Source of the DNA: Bacteroidota bacterium
GTDB taxonomy: Bacteria > Bacteroidota > Bacteroidia > NORP154
Direction: 5' to 3'
DNA length: 7,836 bases
NCBI GenBank assembly: GCA_002401055.1
Contig: NVRZ01000139.1
Location: 1-7,836 of the forward strand
The notes under the pieces are model-generated. The model was not told the origin of the DNA. It made no database searches and saw nothing but the letters and a program-made list of their open reading frames with translations. Shown here in pieces: positions 7,521 through 7,836 of this stretch. Made by a program: the position numbers and the translations under genes. Position 1 is the first letter of the stretch, and each line of letters begins with the position of its first letter.

Positions 7521-7550
7521 AAATTCTCTGATACGGCTATCAGGGGATTT
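7521..7550. terminator. Hairpin between ychF and parE, possible terminator
   Basis: Bases 7521-7533 pair with 7538-7550 around a CGGC loop. The core CTGATA/TATCAG is perfect. In a plus-strand RNA the full 13-pair stem forms, with two G-U wobbles (7525-7546 and 7527-7544), and is directly followed by further T residues (7551-7552). In a minus-strand RNA those two positions become C-A mismatches, so the stem is weaker there, though a U-rich stretch follows. On the minus strand it lies 35 bases after the ychF stop, a reasonable terminator position. It could instead act in the parE promoter region as a DNA-level site. Confidence 0.35.
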
Positions 7551-7568
7551 TTCCACAAGTTATGAACA
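7549..7568 (+). promoter_or_regulatory. Two tandem DnaA-box-like sites upstream of parE
   Basis: TTTTCCACA (7549-7557) matches the relaxed DnaA-box consensus TTWTNCACA. TTATGAACA (7560-7568) is one base off it. They point the same way with an 11-base repeat spacing, so both face one side of the helix. They lie about 40-60 bases upstream of the candidate -7 element of parE, and an AT-rich run (7503-7524) is nearby. This resembles DnaA-box pairs seen at dnaA and oriC loci. Binding by DnaA is inferred from sequence only. Confidence 0.4.
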
Positions 7569-7584
7569 GAGCAAGTGAGATGAG

Positions 7585-7836
7585 CTAGACATTGAATCGG
7601 AAATGCATAATATCTCCATCCTCTACAATATACTCCTTACCCTCTATAGCAAGTTTTCCTGCATCTCGGCAAGCAGTTTCCGATTTGTACTGAATAAAAT
7701 CCTTGAACTTCATTAATTCAACCCTAATAAAGCCCTTCTCAAAATCGCTATGGATAGCACCAGCTGCCTGCGGAGCGGTAGATCCATTTCTGACCGTCCA
7801 GGCCCGAACTTCCTTAACGCCTGCTGTGAAGAAGGT
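7585..7836 (-). CDS. ychF: Redox-regulated P-loop ATPase/GTPase YchF (OLA1 family), C-terminal part
   Basis: Only the last 83 codons are in the window; the gene continues past the right edge. The visible part starts [20 protein letters not shown] and ends [18 protein letters not shown]. This is the C-terminal TGS domain of YchF, whose family typically ends in V.DGD.MHFRFNV. In full-length YchF (about 365 residues) this follows a G domain, with altered nucleotide specificity favouring ATP, and a coiled-coil insertion. YchF/OLA1 binds ribosomes and has been linked to oxidative stress responses. The G motifs are outside the window, so they cannot be checked. The TAG stop at 7585-7587 lies 132 bases before the parE start on the same strand. 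Confidence 0.94.
   Translation of the reverse strand, partial: TFFTAGVKEVRAWTVRNGSTAPQAAGAIHSDFEKGFIRVELMKFKDFIQYKSETACRDAGKLAIEGKEYIVEDGDIMHFRFNV

Noticed and set aside
7503..7568. Chromosomal replication origin
   Set aside because: Only two DnaA-box-like sites and one short AT-rich run are present, with no dnaA nearby. This suits a regulatory site better than oriC.

Overview
The window comes from a member of the Bacteroidota, most likely a Flavobacteriia/Cytophagia-type environmental bacterium. Three things point there. One secreted protein ends in a type IX secretion (T9SS) sorting domain, a system confined to that phylum and close relatives. The neighbouring topoisomerase IV genes have Bacteroidota-style sequences (ParC with HPHGDASI, ParE with [12 protein letters not shown]). 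The genes lack strong Shine-Dalgarno sequences, and a TAnnTTTG-type -7 element precedes parE. I cannot place it below phylum or class from this sequence.

All confidently called genes lie on the minus strand, so transcription reads from the right edge to the left. From right to left they are: (1) the last 83 codons of ychF, a ribosome-binding P-loop NTPase of the OLA1 family, cut by the window edge; (2) a 132-base control region holding two tandem DnaA-box-like sites, a long hairpin and a candidate -7 promoter element; (3) parE and (4) parC, 15 bases apart and forming one operon for both topoisomerase IV subunits; (5) a 197-base intergenic region with a near-perfect 23-base inverted repeat just after parC and a 14-base palindrome before the next gene; (6) a 788-residue secreted multidomain protein with a choice-of-anchor B beta-propeller and a T9SS type A sorting domain; (7) 153 bases at the left edge with no secure gene, although a plus-strand frame is open in from the edge.

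Functionally, ParE (ATPase, TOPRIM) and ParC (breakage-reunion, DNA-wrapping CTD) assemble into the ParC2ParE2 enzyme that unlinks daughter chromosomes. The ychF neighbour and the secreted protein have no obvious mechanistic tie to it.

This is mostly an ordinary housekeeping region. The points that deserve a second look are the ends of ParC (a 50% acidic head, an acidic tail, then a terminal QITLDL that resembles a sliding-clamp-binding hexapeptide), the DnaA-box-like pair upstream of parE, and the extragenic inverted repeat. I found no CRISPR array, transposase, tRNA, rRNA or defence system.
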